A stretch of DNA of 64,000 nucleotides from an uncultured Alphaproteobacteria bacterium (GTDB lineage: Bacteria; Pseudomonadota; Alphaproteobacteria; Rhodobacterales; Rhodobacteraceae): contig CAJXHI010000011.1 of assembly GCA_913051655.1 (NCBI GenBank), positions 1-64,000 of the forward strand. Reading direction: 5' to 3'. Below, piece after piece: positions 36,425 to 47,272 of the stretch; the stretch's first letter is position 1; every line of letters starts with the position of its first letter. The notes under the pieces are model-generated. The model was not told the origin of the DNA and did not search any database. It saw nothing but the letters and a program-made list of their open reading frames with translations. Made by a program: the position numbers and the translations under genes.

Positions 36425-38707
36425 TCACGAGGCTTGCAACATGTCCCAGACTCGCAAAGGAGTAAAAGGCATATCAGCCTGGCGGACGCCTTTGTCCCAA
36501 AGGGCGTCTTGGACCGCGTTTGCTAAAGCCGCCAATGCGCCAACCGTGCCGGCCTCTCCGCAGCCTTTCACACCCATAGCATTCGCTGTCGAAGGTACAG
36601 ATTCGGTTTCAAAAGACATGAAAGGCACATCCTTAGCGCGTGGCATCCCGTAGTCCATGAAAGTTGCAGTCAAAAGCTGCCCATTTTCATCATAGACCAC
36701 ATGTTCATTGATCGCCTGCCCAATGCCTTGAGCAACGCCTCCATGAACTTGACCTTCAACCAGCAAGGGATTGAACAAATTGCCGAAATCATCGACCACA
36801 GTGTAATGCTCCACAGTTACGACGCCGGTCTCTGGATCAATTTCAACCTCTGCTACATGAGCCCCATTCGGGAAAGAACGCGCTTCAAGCTCTGCGCTGG
36901 CCTTACAAGACAGTAAATCCTGCCGCCCATCAAGGCGTGCCATTTCTGCACAATCCAACATGGTCGGCGTGAGATTGGACCCAGCGATGCGAAAGGTTTC
37001 ATCATCAAAATAAATATCATTTTTTGCGGTGTCAAATTTGTCAGCCAAATATCCAGTAAAGGCTTCTATCATGTTACTGACAGTGGCAAGGGTTGCATTG
37101 TTTTGGACCGTCGCAGAGCGCGATCCACCTGTCCCACCACCTGTTTCTATTTGGTCGCTATCACCTTGGACAACGTAAATAGCGTCATACGGAATACCGG
37201 TTTGATCTGACAAAAACTGAGCAAAAGTGGTTTCATGTCCCTGCCCATTAGATTGCGTGCCAACGAAAATATCAACAGTGCCATCATCGTTGAAGGCTAC
37301 TTTGGCCGTCTCGCTTGGCGCACCCAGAATGCTTTCGATATAATAACATAGGCCTTGGCCACGCAATTTACCCTTGCTCAAGCTCTGCGCCTTACGCTCT
37401 GCATAACCCCTTAGATCCGCTGAATGCTCCGCATGTGCCAAAACTTTGGCAAAATCACCCACATCATAGGTCTCGCCTGTTGTCGTTTTATAAGGAAACG
37501 CGTCTTTTGCAATGAAATTTCTGCGGCGAAGTTCCCAAGGATCAATACCCAGCTCCCGCGCTGCACGATCCATGATACGTTCGAGCACATATATTGCCTC
37601 GGGCCGTCCCGCACCGCGGTAGGCGTCGACCTGCGTGGTGTTAGTGTAAACACCTTTCACATTCAGCCAGCTTGTTTGCACATCATAAGTGCCCATTAAG
37701 ACCTTGGAAAAAAGTACCGTTTGAATATTTTGACCTACTTGGGAATTATAGGCGCCCAAGTTACAGACGGTATTCACCCGATAGGCTGTAATTTTATAAT
37801 TCTCGTCGAAAGCCAGCTCTGCTACTGATACAAGGTCACGACCAGAATTATCGCTCAGCATCGCCTCAGTCCGCTCTGAATACCACCTCACGGGACACTT
37901 CAATGCCATCGCTGCATGTGCGCAGAGATAGGTTTCAGGATACATCATCGCCTTCATCCCAAATCCGCCGCCGACATCGGGGTTCGTTACGCGCACTTGA
38001 TCAGCATCTAAATTTAGCACTTTGGCAAGGTTGGATTTTGCTCCCCACACACCCTGACCATTGACGCATGCATGAAGGCGCGTTCCATCCCACTCGGCAT
38101 AACAGCCCCTTGGTTCCAAAGAATTGGCAATAACACGGTTATCCGTTACCTCAAGAGTGACATGATGCGCTGCGCTTTCGAAGGCCACCTTTGTTGCCAG
38201 CTCGTCTCCAGTAGCCCAGTCAAAGGCAAGGTTTGAAGGTACATCTTTGTGCAAAGCTTCGCCCCCGGGCGCTAGGTCGAGATGCACTGGCAACTCATCA
38301 ATATCGTAGAAAACCATTTCGCCTGCATCCCGCGCCATCTCGAGCGTATCAGCCACAATAAATGCAACCGGTTCTCCCACGAAACGCACGCGCTCCTTTG
38401 CGAGTATAGGGCGAAACGGAGCCGCCCCCTTGCTACCATCCCTATTGGACACCTGCATTGCATCAAGCCCTTTCGTGATTCCAGCTGCGACAAGATCGTC
38501 AAAACCTATCACCATGTGTACACCGGCCAAGCTGCGCGCATCGTCTAATTCTAAGTTGGAGATTTTTCCATGCGCCACTGATGCGCGCACAACGTAGCCA
38601 AAAAGAGCGCCCGCTGGCGCAATATCATCTACATACCGACCCTTACCGGTCAAGAACCGGATATCTTCCCGTCGAAGAACTGGTTGGCTCTTCCCAAACT
38701 TTTCCAT
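36425..38707 (-). CDS. Form II CoxL-like molybdopterin hydroxylase large subunit
   Basis: 760 aa from ATG 38707 (MEKFGKSQPVLRREDIRFLT), ribosome site AGGAAACGCAAT. Xanthine-oxidase/CO-dehydrogenase family catalytic subunit that binds the molybdopterin-cytosine dinucleotide cofactor. The active-site loop reads AYRGAGR (~362-368), the form II signature, rather than the AYxCSFR of true CO dehydrogenase. Other marks: DVGGGFGMK, GTQSNGQGHETTFAQ, GGSRSATVQNN, and the catalytic Glu in GCGEAGTVGAL near the C-terminus. No small (FeS) or medium (FAD) subunit gene is adjacent. Substrate unknown; CO oxidation should not be assumed. Confidence 0.88.
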   Translation of the reverse strand: MEKFGKSQPVLRREDIRFLTGKGRYVDDIAPAGALFGYVVRASVAHGKISNLELDDARSLAGVHMVIGFDDLVAAGITKGLDAMQVSNRDGSKGAAPFRPILAKERVRFVGEPVAFIVADTLEMARDAGEMVFYDIDELPVHLDLAPGGEALHKDVPSNLAFDWATGDELATKVAFESAAHHVTLEVTDNRVIANSLEPRGCYAEWDGTRLHACVNGQGVWGAKSNLAKVLNLDADQVRVTNPDVGGGFGMKAMMYPETYLCAHAAMALKCPVRWYSERTEAMLSDNSGRDLVSVAELAFDENYKITAYRVNTVCNLGAYNSQVGQNIQTVLFSKVLMGTYDVQTSWLNVKGVYTNTTQVDAYRGAGRPEAIYVLERIMDRAARELGIDPWELRRRNFIAKDAFPYKTTTGETYDVGDFAKVLAHAEHSADLRGYAERKAQSLSKGKLRGQGLCYYIESILGAPSETAKVAFNDDGTVDIFVGTQSNGQGHETTFAQFLSDQTGIPYDAIYVVQGDSDQIETGGGTGGSRSATVQNNATLATVSNMIEAFTGYLADKFDTAKNDIYFDDETFRIAGSNLTPTMLDCAEMARLDGRQDLLSCKASAELEARSFPNGAHVAEVEIDPETGVVTVEHYTVVDDFGNLFNPLLVEGQVHGGVAQGIGQAINEHVVYDENGQLLTATFMDYGMPRAKDVPFMSFETESVPSTANAMGVKGCGEAGTVGALAALANAVQDALWDKGVRQADMPFTPLRVWDMLQAS

Positions 38708-38944
38708 ATTGCGTTTCCTGCTTTGACCGCCATAGAAATCGATGCAAAAGTAATCTTTCAAATCAGAATGTCCACCCGTCGATTACACGATTTTGTGCAG
38801 GTTTATCGTCGCACTGCCCAAAGCAATTATCCTTTTCATCGGTCAAAGTACGACATGGTAATGTGGGTCGGTTTTTGATAGACGATTTTCAAAACTGCAA
38901 AAGTTTTTTAAATTTAACTCGCGCCTGCAGTGAGGCAAAGCATT

Positions 38945-39544
38945 ATGGATCATGTGAAATTCACTCAGATGAGAGACAGCGACAGAGAGGACTACATCTT
39001 TCTTACTGACCATGAGTTGGAGTATACCAAAGGCATGGCAGATCGTTTGTTAACCGCCTTGTTTGATCTGGACAAAGGACTGTCAGGATATCAAGTGACC
39101 CGCTTCGGTCATTCTTTACAATCTGTAACCTGTGCGCTTAACGACGGAGCCGATGTGGATTGAATTATCGGCGCTGTTGCAAGATATCGGTGACATCTTC
39201 GCACCCTACAATCACGAAGAATATGCCGCTTCTATCTTACGCCCTTTTGTGCACGAACAATGCGCTTGATTCGTCGAGAAGCACCGTGATTTCCAGATGT
39301 TGTATTAGGGACATCACGTGGGGGAAACCTTAATAAGCGCAACGCCTTCAAGGATCATCCCTATTTCGATGATCGCGCCACATTTTGTGGACGCTGAGAT
39401 CAATCCAGTTTTGACCACAAGTATGAAAGCAAAGCGTTTGAATTTTTTTCTGATATGGTGCTGGAGGTTTTTGCCAGTACTTCTTATGATCCAGCATTTA
39501 TCAGAACAGGCTTACAAGAAACTTTGGTAAAAAAAGCGCTCTGA
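38945..39544 (+). pseudogene. HD-domain phosphohydrolase, multiply broken
   Basis: Remains of a ~200-residue HD-domain protein. Intact N-terminus MDHVKFTQMRDSDREDY to HSLQSVTCALNDGADVD, then TGA (39161-39163, where relatives have Trp or similar). A frame change near 39175 gives LLQDIGDIFAPYNHEEY (the HD of HDIGD is QD). Then TGA 39267-39269 (Trp expected), EKHRDFQMLY, and TAG 39306-39308. A frame change near 39320 leads into NLNKRNAFKDHPYFDD, TFCGR and TGA 39395-39397 (Trp of GRWDQ), then SSFDHKYESKAFEFF to the normal end VKKAL. Four nonsense codons, two frameshifts and a lost catalytic His. Confidence 0.85.
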
Positions 39545-39640
39545 GCACCTGCGATGCAGGGATTATGAGTATTCTTCGCTTTTCCTTTCCAGAATAAAAA
39601 GTTAAGTGCTTTTGACATTTTGCGGAATACAGGACAGGCC

Positions 39641-42544
39641 ATGGCACTGGATAAAAATTTTGACGCCGCCAGCGCGGAAAAACGCCTTTATGACATATGG
39701 GAACACGCTGGCTGTTTTGCGGCAGGTGCAAATAAAAGCCGGGACGATACATTCTGCATCATGCTCCCCCCGCCAAATGTGACTGGTCATCTTCATGTCG
39801 GACATGCATTTAACCACACTTTGATGGATATTCTTACACGCTGGAAGCGGATGCAGGGTTTTGACACGCTTTGGCAGCCGGGACTTGATCATGCAGGTAT
39901 CGCTACGCAATTGATGGTTGAAAAACAGATGGCGGCAGATGGAGAAACGCGCAAACGCGCCGAAATGCCGCGCGACGAATTTCTTGCCAAAGTCTGGGCA
40001 TGGAAAGGCGACAAAGGGGGTGTGATAGAACAACAGGCCCGACGACTTGGTGACAGTATGGATTGGTCGCGTTCTGCCTTTACAATGTCCGGCGCAGAAA
40101 CAGCACCGGCGAGCGAAAAACCGGGAAGCTTTCATGATGCTGTTTTGAAGGTTTTTGTTGAAATGTACAACAAGGGCCTAATCTATCGCGGCAAACGTTT
40201 GGTGAATTGGGATCCTCATTTTGAAACGGCGATTTCCGATCTTGAAGTGGAGAACATCGAAATCGCGGGCCAGATGTGGCATTTCAAATATCCGCTTGAA
40301 AATGGGGAAACCTATGAATACATCGAAAAAAATGAAGCTGGGCACATTACATTACGCGAAACGCGCGATTACATTTCCATAGCCACGACACGCCCCGAAA
40401 CTATGCTGGGCGATGGTGCAGTTGCGGTTCATCCATCCGATGAACGCTACGCACCAATTTGCGGCAAACTCTGTGAAATCCCTGTTGGCCCAAAAGAACA
40501 CCGCCGTCTGATCCCGATCATCACCGATCCTTATCCGGATCCGAAGTTCGGCTCTGGCGCAGTTAAGATCACCGGCGCACACGACTTCAACGACTATCAG
40601 GTCGCCAAGCGTGGGCACATTCCAATGTATAATTTGATGGATACCAAAGGATCCATGCGGGTAGATGGCAAACCCTATGCCGAAGAAGCAGCCATCGCCA
40701 AAGCCATCGCAGACGGTACTCGAAGCTTCGACGAAGAGATGATCGCTTCCATGAACCTCGTCCCCGAAGCATACCGCGGGCTCGATCGATTTGAGGCCAG
40801 AAAACGGGTTGTTGCCGCCATTACGGCTGAGGGCAATGCCGTCATGATGCCAAATCCCAAAGCAAAGGAAGAACAGCAAGCCCAAGAAATCCCCCGTGTA
40901 GAAAACAAACCGATCATGCAACCCTTTGGCGATCGTTCCAAGGTGGTCATTGAACCCATGCTCACAGATCAATGGTTTGTCGACAGCAAAAAAATTGTCG
41001 GCCCAGCGCTTGATGCAGTGCGATCTGGTAAGATTAGGATTATGCCGGACAGCGGTGCGAAAGTTTATTTCAACTGGCTCGAAAATATCGAACCTTGGTG
41101 TATTTCCCGCCAGCTGTGGTGGGGGCATCAAATACCCGTGTGGTATGATGAGGCAGGCAATCAATATTGCGCTGAAAACGAAGCGACTGCTCAACAGATG
41201 GCTGGCGCCCAAGTAGCACTGAAACGTGATCCAGATGTTTTAGATACTTGGTTTTCCTCAGGTCTTTGGCCTATCGGGACGCTTGGATGGCCGGAACAGA
41301 CTGAGGAACTTAAGCGGTATTTTTCCACCGACGTGTTGATAACGGGTCAGGATATCCTGTTTTTCTGGGTAGCGCGCATGATTATGATGCAGCTCGCAGT
41401 CGTGGATGAAATTCCCTTCCATACGGTGTACCTGCATCAATTGGTCCGTGATGCCAAAGGCGAAAAAATGTCTAAAACGCGTGGAAACGTAATCGACCCA
41501 TTGGAAATGATTGACGCCTATGGCGCGGATGCGCTGCGTATGTCTAATGCGGCAATGGCAGCCCCAGGTGGAGTTTTAAAAATCTCGGAAGAACGCATAA
41601 AAGGCTATCGCAATTTCGGCACGAAGCTTTGGAATGTCGCTCGGTTTGCTGAGCTGCATAATGCTTATACGGCAACCTCTCTTGCACCGACACCAGATGT
41701 GGCCACGCTCAAGGAGACCCTAAACAAATGGATTGTCGGGGAAACAGCAAAAATCCGACTGAGTGTCGATGAGGCGCTCCATGCCTATCGATTCAACGAT
41801 GCGGCCAATGGGCTTTATGCCTTCGTCTGGGGAAAGGTGTGCGACTGGTTCGTGGAGTTTTCCAAACCTCTTCTAAACGGTGAAGACACGGAGGCCAAGG
41901 ACGAAACGCGTGCTACAATGGCCTGGGTTATGGATCAATGCTTGGTTTTACTGCACCCTTTCATGCCCTTCATCACAGAGGAACTTTGGGGCAATCTGGA
42001 TAAACGTTCAAAAATGCTCGTACATGCTGATTGGCCACAATATGGGCCCGAACTGGTTGACACAGCAGCGGACCATGAAATGAACTGGGCGATCTCACTT
42101 ATCGAAGAGATCCGTTCGGTGAGGATGCAGATGCATGTGCCACCCGGTGCGAAAATCCTTATGCTGTCCACCGGCATGGATGCGGCGGCGACATCTGCGT
42201 TTGAACGCAATGAAATTCTTATCAAACGGCTTGCGCGTATCGACCAAATTGACAACGTTAAAAGCTTTCCCAAAGGCTGCGCAACGGTTGCCTCTGCGGG
42301 CGCAAACTTTGGGCTTCCTCTCGCGGGGATTATCGACATTGCCGACGAAAAGGCGCGCTTGCAAAAATCCATCGATAAATTGACCAAAGAGCTTAGTGGT
42401 TTGCGTGGACGCGTGAACAATCCAAAGTTTGTTGAAAGTGCTCCGCAAGCAGTTGTAGAGGAGACGCGCGCCAACCTCGCTCTACGCGAAGCCGAGGAGT
42501 TACAGTTACGCGCAGCATTGGCGCGTTTGGCAGAGCTTGGATAA
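39641..42544 (+). CDS. valS: Valyl-tRNA synthetase
   Basis: About 967 aa class Ia aminoacyl-tRNA synthetase. HIGH-type motif [15 protein letters not shown] (~45), editing CP1 domain (~200-410; [17 protein letters not shown]), [17 protein letters not shown], and [12 protein letters not shown] (~608; KMSKS-type). C-terminal anticodon-binding helices and coiled-coil tail ([20 protein letters not shown]). Start at ATG 39641 ([20 protein letters not shown]); an upstream TTG adds seven residues. Start of a long run of same-strand core genes. Confidence 0.96.
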   Translation: MALDKNFDAASAEKRLYDIWEHAGCFAAGANKSRDDTFCIMLPPPNVTGHLHVGHAFNHTLMDILTRWKRMQGFDTLWQPGLDHAGIATQLMVEKQMAADGETRKRAEMPRDEFLAKVWAWKGDKGGVIEQQARRLGDSMDWSRSAFTMSGAETAPASEKPGSFHDAVLKVFVEMYNKGLIYRGKRLVNWDPHFETAISDLEVENIEIAGQMWHFKYPLENGETYEYIEKNEAGHITLRETRDYISIATTRPETMLGDGAVAVHPSDERYAPICGKLCEIPVGPKEHRRLIPIITDPYPDPKFGSGAVKITGAHDFNDYQVAKRGHIPMYNLMDTKGSMRVDGKPYAEEAAIAKAIADGTRSFDEEMIASMNLVPEAYRGLDRFEARKRVVAAITAEGNAVMMPNPKAKEEQQAQEIPRVENKPIMQPFGDRSKVVIEPMLTDQWFVDSKKIVGPALDAVRSGKIRIMPDSGAKVYFNWLENIEPWCISRQLWWGHQIPVWYDEAGNQYCAENEATAQQMAGAQVALKRDPDVLDTWFSSGLWPIGTLGWPEQTEELKRYFSTDVLITGQDILFFWVARMIMMQLAVVDEIPFHTVYLHQLVRDAKGEKMSKTRGNVIDPLEMIDAYGADALRMSNAAMAAPGGVLKISEERIKGYRNFGTKLWNVARFAELHNAYTATSLAPTPDVATLKETLNKWIVGETAKIRLSVDEALHAYRFNDAANGLYAFVWGKVCDWFVEFSKPLLNGEDTEAKDETRATMAWVMDQCLVLLHPFMPFITEELWGNLDKRSKMLVHADWPQYGPELVDTAADHEMNWAISLIEEIRSVRMQMHVPPGAKILMLSTGMDAAATSAFERNEILIKRLARIDQIDNVKSFPKGCATVASAGANFGLPLAGIIDIADEKARLQKSIDKLTKELSGLRGRVNNPKFVESAPQAVVEETRANLALREAEELQLRAALARLAELG

Positions 42545-42554
42545 GCCGCGCAAA

Positions 42555-43292
42555 ATGAATGTACGACCGCATGGCTCTGGTGGCCGGCGGCGGAACTTTT
42601 ACGGGCGCACCAAAGGCAAAACAATGAATATGATCCAGAAGGTCAGGCTCGACACACAGTTGGCGAGCCTCTCTCCTGGGCCGATCAGTTACGAGGAAAA
42701 CCCTAAACGTACACCCCTTGACCCAAACACTATTTTTGGAAGTAAAGAAATCTGGCTTGAGATCGGCTTTGGCGGCGGCGAACACCTTATCCATCAGGCC
42801 AAGGCCAATCCCGATTTAGGCTTTATAGGATGCGAGCCCTTTGTGAACGGGGTTGCAATGTTACTCGGTAAGATAGAGAGAGAAGGCATCAACAATATTA
42901 GGATATATCCGGGTGATGTGCGCGATCTTTTTGATGTACTCCCAGCACGCTCCATTTCAAAGACCTTTCTGCTTTATCCTGATCCTTGGCCCAAAAAACG
43001 CCATCATAGACGACGCTTTGTAACTCCGGATCATCTTTGGTGTTTAGCACGTGTGATGCAGGAAAACTGCGAATTTCGCATCGCAACTGACATAGAAGAC
43101 TATGTCCGGCAAACACTTTCAGAAGTCCCAGACTGTGGGTTTGATCTCATTGGCGATTTGAAAGAAGGCATGCATCAAAGCTGGCTTGACTGGGTGCCTA
43201 CCCGCTACGAAAAGAAAGCTCTGCGCGAGGGGCGTTCTCCGCGCTATCTAAGTTTCATACGAAATGGGGCAGCTATACCAGAAGTCTTTTAA
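42555..43292 (+). CDS. trmB: tRNA (guanine-N7-)-methyltransferase
   Basis: About 245 aa SAM-dependent methyltransferase for m7G46 in tRNA. Basic N-terminus [18 protein letters not shown] motif [11 protein letters not shown] (~72), [17 protein letters not shown] (~147), C-terminal [17 protein letters not shown]. Start at ATG 42555, ten bases after valS; the frame is also open from a TTG inside valS. Confidence 0.92.
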   Translation: MNVRPHGSGGRRRNFYGRTKGKTMNMIQKVRLDTQLASLSPGPISYEENPKRTPLDPNTIFGSKEIWLEIGFGGGEHLIHQAKANPDLGFIGCEPFVNGVAMLLGKIEREGINNIRIYPGDVRDLFDVLPARSISKTFLLYPDPWPKKRHHRRRFVTPDHLWCLARVMQENCEFRIATDIEDYVRQTLSEVPDCGFDLIGDLKEGMHQSWLDWVPTRYEKKALREGRSPRYLSFIRNGAAIPEVF

Positions 43293-43357
43293 AGCCCATG
43301 GACCCTTCGAACGAGTTGGGATATCAGACATTAGTTAGGAAAACAGAGAAGTCCAAT

Positions 43358-44710
43358 ATGTCCGCACCTTTTGTCCCAATACCTATGACGTCTAAGAAAT
43401 GTATGGGTCTGAGCGGCGTTGTCGAGGTGCCCAGCGATAAATCTATTTCGCACCGCTCACTGATTTTAGGAGCGATGGCCATAGGGGAGACAAAGATATC
43501 CGGCCTTCTTGAAGGGCGGGATGTGTTGGACACAGCCAAGGCGATGCAGGCATTTGGCGCAACAGTGAAGAACCTCGGCGACGGAAACTGGTCAGTCCAT
43601 GGGGTGGGAGTGGGCGGTTTTTCAGAACCCCAAGGCGTTATTGAATGTGGTAATTCCGGCACGGGCGTAAGGCTTATCATGGGGGCAATGGCAACCCATG
43701 AAATCACGGCAACCTTCACAGGGGATGCCAGCCTCAACAAACGTCCAATGGCGCGCATAACCGATCCCATTGCGCTTTTTGGGGCAAACGCTTACGGGCG
43801 CAAAGGCGGGCGGCTCCCGATGACGATCGTGGGAGCGAAACACCCCGTTCCAGTAAGCTACACAGTTCCCATGCCCTCTGCGCAAGTGAAATCAGCAGTT
43901 ATGCTAGCGGGTCTCAATGCACCCGGAGAAACGGTGATCATCGAAAAAAAGGCAACGCGCGATCATACAGAACGCATGCTGATGGGGTTTGGCGCAGAGG
44001 TCGAAGTGAACACAACGTCAGAAGGACGTATAATAAAGCTTAGGGGATATCCTGATCTCCAAGCCCAAACAATCTCTGTGCCACGAGACCCAAGCTCTGC
44101 TGCCTTTCCTGTCTGTGCGGCCTTGATAACCGAAGGTTCCGATGTTTTGGTGCCCAACATTGGCCTAAATCCAACTCGGGCGGGGCTGTATACCACGCTG
44201 CGCGAAATGGGTGCAGATTTAGATTACGACAATGAGCGTTTTGAGGGCGGGGAACCGGTCGCTGACCTACGTGCCAAATTCTCCCCGAATATGAAGGGGA
44301 TCGAAGTTCCACCAGAACGCGCTGCGAGCATGATTGATGAGTATCCCATTCTATCCGTTGTCGCCTCTTTTGCAGAGGGCGATACGGTGATGCGCGGCGT
44401 CAAAGAGTTACGCGTTAAGGAAAGCGATCGGATTGATGCCATGGCCAAAGGCTTGCGTGCCAATGGGATGGAAGTCGATGAAGGCGAAGATTGGTGGGTA
44501 CTTCATGGCAAAGGCATGGGCAATGTGCTCGGCGGTGGTCTTGTCGAAACATTTTTGGATCATCGTATTGCAATGTCCTTTCTCGTACTTGGCTTTGGTG
44601 CGGAAAATCCCGTGCGCATCGATGACGGTGGACCAATCGCGACATCATTTCCTAATTTCGAACCGTTAATGGCCGCGCTAGGCGCAAATCTAACAAGGAA
44701 CGATCACTGA
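43358..44710 (+). CDS. aroA: 3-phosphoshikimate 1-carboxyvinyltransferase (EPSP synthase)
   Basis: 450 aa shikimate-pathway enzyme joining shikimate 3-phosphate and PEP. Start at ATG 43358 behind AGAGAAGTCCAAT. Landmarks: [20 protein letters not shown] (~25-44), [12 protein letters not shown] (~100-111), the SLNKRPM region, [16 protein letters not shown], and [12 protein letters not shown]. The loop is GNSGTGVRL with Gly followed by TG, close to class II rather than class I AroA, but no sensitivity claim is made. Confidence 0.95.
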   Translation: MSAPFVPIPMTSKKCMGLSGVVEVPSDKSISHRSLILGAMAIGETKISGLLEGRDVLDTAKAMQAFGATVKNLGDGNWSVHGVGVGGFSEPQGVIECGNSGTGVRLIMGAMATHEITATFTGDASLNKRPMARITDPIALFGANAYGRKGGRLPMTIVGAKHPVPVSYTVPMPSAQVKSAVMLAGLNAPGETVIIEKKATRDHTERMLMGFGAEVEVNTTSEGRIIKLRGYPDLQAQTISVPRDPSSAAFPVCAALITEGSDVLVPNIGLNPTRAGLYTTLREMGADLDYDNERFEGGEPVADLRAKFSPNMKGIEVPPERAASMIDEYPILSVVASFAEGDTVMRGVKELRVKESDRIDAMAKGLRANGMEVDEGEDWWVLHGKGMGNVLGGGLVETFLDHRIAMSFLVLGFGAENPVRIDDGGPIATSFPNFEPLMAALGANLTRNDH

Positions 44711-44712
44711 TT

Positions 44713-45351
44713 ATGCCAGCGCGCGATAATATGTGTTTTGTCATCGCAATCGATGGCCCTGCAGCCGCCGGTAAAGGTACGGTTGCAAAGACAGTCTCAA
44801 ATCATTTTGGCTTCGCTTATCTGGATACAGGTCTTCTCTACCGCGCGGTGGCAGCAAAAACTCTTTTGGGAGAAGATCCTGTAAAGGCCGCAGAACGACT
44901 AGATCTAGAGACCTTAAATAATTCGAATTTGCGCAGCGCAGAGGTGGCCAATGCAGCCAGCAAAGTGGCTGGAATTCCTGAAGTGCGCGCCGCTTTGTTT
45001 CATTTTCAGAAGCGTTTTGCGCAACGTCCCGGCGGCGCTGTTCTTGACGGGCGCGACATTGGTACTGCAATTTGCCCAGATGCTGATCTGAAGCTGTTCG
45101 TAACAGCAGCTTCTGAGGTCCGTGCAAAACGACGCTTTGAAGAGCTGCGAGAAAACGGCGCATTCATTGATTACGAAAAAGTGTTGACCGACTTAAAGGC
45201 ACGCGATGCTCGAGATATGTCGCGCCAAGATGCCCCTCTTGTAGCCGCAAACGATGCCAAAATAATCGATACCAGCGATTTAACGATTGAACAATCCAAT
45301 GAGCGCGCCGTAAAATTAACTCAGATGGCATTAGACGATCTCTACCAATAG
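44713..45351 (+). CDS. cmk: Cytidylate kinase
   Basis: 212 aa CMP/dCMP kinase. P-loop AIDGPAAAGKGTVAK (~12-26), DTGLLYRAVA (~37), LDGRDIGTAICPDADLKLFV (~115-134), ARDARDMSRQDAPL. ATG 44713 is two bases after the aroA stop; a second Met six codons on is also possible. Classical aroA-cmk-rpsA order. Confidence 0.94.
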   Translation: MPARDNMCFVIAIDGPAAAGKGTVAKTVSNHFGFAYLDTGLLYRAVAAKTLLGEDPVKAAERLDLETLNNSNLRSAEVANAASKVAGIPEVRAALFHFQKRFAQRPGGAVLDGRDIGTAICPDADLKLFVTAASEVRAKRRFEELRENGAFIDYEKVLTDLKARDARDMSRQDAPLVAANDAKIIDTSDLTIEQSNERAVKLTQMALDDLYQ

Positions 45352-45568
45352 TGTCCATCAAAAATTCTCATAACCTGGAGTATAAGTGCCAGTTTTTGAC
45401 CTGTTTTGGCATTACTGCTTGATTTATCTGCGCAAAGGTCTTAAACGCCACCTCTGCAAATCTGGCGGATCGTAAAAACAAAGATGCCAAGTGTGCGTAA
45501 CGTTGTAAAAGACCCGTGGAGACAACCATGCGGCCCGGAAATAGACATGTAAAGGATACTGAGACCAC

Positions 45569-47248
45569 ATGGCTCAAATTGCATCTATGGAGGAATTCGA
45601 AGCCCTCCTTAATGAAAGCTTCGAAATGGATACCCCCCAAGAAGGTTCCGTCGTAAAAGGAAAAGTAATCGCCATTGAAGCGGGACAAGCAATTATCGAC
45701 GTCGGCTACAAAATGGAAGGCCGCGTAGAACTAAAAGAATTCGCAAACCCCGGTGAAGCCCCCGAAGTCAATATAGGCGACGAAGTCGAAGTTTACCTAC
45801 GCCAAGTTGAAAGCGCAAAGGGCGAAGCTGTCATTAGCCGTGAAATGGCACGGCGGGAAGAAGCTTGGGATCGTCTAGAAAAAGCATATGCTGGAGATGC
45901 CCGCGTGGACGGCGCAATATTCGGGCGCGTTAAAGGTGGCTTTACAGTCGACTTGGGTGGCGCTGTAGCATTCTTGCCCGGTTCGCAGGTTGACGTGCGC
46001 CCAGTGCGCGACGCAGGACCACTGATGGGGCTTAAGCAGCCATTCCAGATCCTGAAAATGGACCGTCGTCGAGGCAATATCGTAGTTTCGCGTCGTGCCA
46101 TTCTTGAAGAAAGCCGCGCAGAACAGCGTGCAGAGGTCGTGGGCAACCTTACAGAAGGCATGGCCGTAGAAGGTGTCGTCAAGAATATCACGGAATACGG
46201 TGCCTTTGTTGATCTTGGCGGTGTAGACGGATTGCTGCACGTCACAGATATGGCATGGCGTCGTGTGAATCACCCATCTGAGATTCTCACAATTGGTGAA
46301 ACAATCAATGTGCAGGTTATTAAGATCAATAAAGATACGCATCGAATCAGCCTTGGTATGAAACAGTTGCAAGAAGATCCGTGGGATTTGGTTGCTGCCA
46401 AATACCCGCTTGAGTCAGTGCACAAAGGTATCGTTACAAATATTACCGATTACGGTGCGTTTGTTGAACTCGACGCTGGCGTCGAAGGTCTTGTACACGT
46501 TTCTGAAATGTCTTGGACCAAGAAAAACGTTCACCCAGGCAAAATTGTTTCCACGAGCCAAGAAGTTGAAGTCATGGTTCTGGAAATCGACGGTGTCAAG
46601 CGGCGCGTATCTCTTGGCTTAAAACAAACCCAGCGCAACCCGTGGGAAGTCTTTGCGGAGACACATCCTGAAGGTACTGAAGTCGAGGGAGAAGTCAAAA
46701 ATATCACTGAATTTGGTCTATTTGTTGGGTTAGAAGGCGAAATTGACGGCATGGTTCACCTCAGCGACATTTCATGGGACGATCGAGGCGAAGACGCAAT
46801 CCAGAGCTATCGTAAGGGCGACACAGTGCGTGCAGCTGTCGCAGAGGTTGATGTTGAAAAAGAACGCATCAGCCTTTCAATTAAAGCGCTTTCTTCAGAT
46901 AGCTTCGCAGAGGCGACTGGTGGCGTAAAGCGTGGTGCGATTGTTACTGTTGAGGTCACATCCATTGAAGATGGAGGGATAGAAGTGGAGTATGAGGGGA
47001 CCAAAGCGTTCATCCGACGCTCTGACCTCAGCCGGGATCGGGCGGAGCAGCGGCCCGAACGCTTCTCTGTTGGCGATAAGGTAGATGTGCGCATAACGAA
47101 CATCGACAGCAAAACTCGCAAGCTGGGTCTATCCATTAAAGCACGTGAAATTGCAGAAGAAAAAGAGGCCGTTGAGCAATACGGATCTTCTGACTCTGGC
47201 GCTTCACTAGGCGATATCCTTGGAGCAGCGCTGAAGGGTGATGAGTAA
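45569..47248 (+). CDS. rpsA: 30S ribosomal protein S1
   Basis: 559 aa mRNA-binding ribosomal protein with six S1 (OB-fold) repeats: the first two diverged ribosome-binding units (~20-180), then four well-conserved units, for example GVVKNITEYGAFVDLGGVDG, GIVTNITDYGAFVELDAGVE and GEVKNITEFGLFVGLEGEID. Ribosome site AAGGATACTGAGACCAC is weak and spaced out, as usual for rpsA. The 217-base leader (45352-45568) has a GC-richer segment near 45510-45540 that may be a self-regulatory structure. Ends in a strong terminator. Confidence 0.96.
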   Translation: MAQIASMEEFEALLNESFEMDTPQEGSVVKGKVIAIEAGQAIIDVGYKMEGRVELKEFANPGEAPEVNIGDEVEVYLRQVESAKGEAVISREMARREEAWDRLEKAYAGDARVDGAIFGRVKGGFTVDLGGAVAFLPGSQVDVRPVRDAGPLMGLKQPFQILKMDRRRGNIVVSRRAILEESRAEQRAEVVGNLTEGMAVEGVVKNITEYGAFVDLGGVDGLLHVTDMAWRRVNHPSEILTIGETINVQVIKINKDTHRISLGMKQLQEDPWDLVAAKYPLESVHKGIVTNITDYGAFVELDAGVEGLVHVSEMSWTKKNVHPGKIVSTSQEVEVMVLEIDGVKRRVSLGLKQTQRNPWEVFAETHPEGTEVEGEVKNITEFGLFVGLEGEIDGMVHLSDISWDDRGEDAIQSYRKGDTVRAAVAEVDVEKERISLSIKALSSDSFAEATGGVKRGAIVTVEVTSIEDGGIEVEYEGTKAFIRRSDLSRDRAEQRPERFSVGDKVDVRITNIDSKTRKLGLSIKAREIAEEKEAVEQYGSSDSGASLGDILGAALKGDE

Positions 47249-47272
47249 GAGTTCTCGGAAATCATAACATTT

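Noticed and set aside
36425-38707. Aerobic carbon monoxide dehydrogenase
   Set aside because: Active-site loop is AYRGAGR (form II) and the small and medium subunits are not adjacent.
28696-39544. UGA recoded as tryptophan
   Set aside because: The same pseudogenes contain TAA, TAG and frameshifts, and intact genes use TGA as a real stop.
40352-41212. 286-codon frame opposite valS
   Set aside because: Antisense shadow inside a well-conserved synthetase gene; no family similarity.
41935-42624. 229-codon frame opposite the valS end and trmB start
   Set aside because: Ser/Ala-rich antisense translation typical of a shadow; both sense genes are certain.
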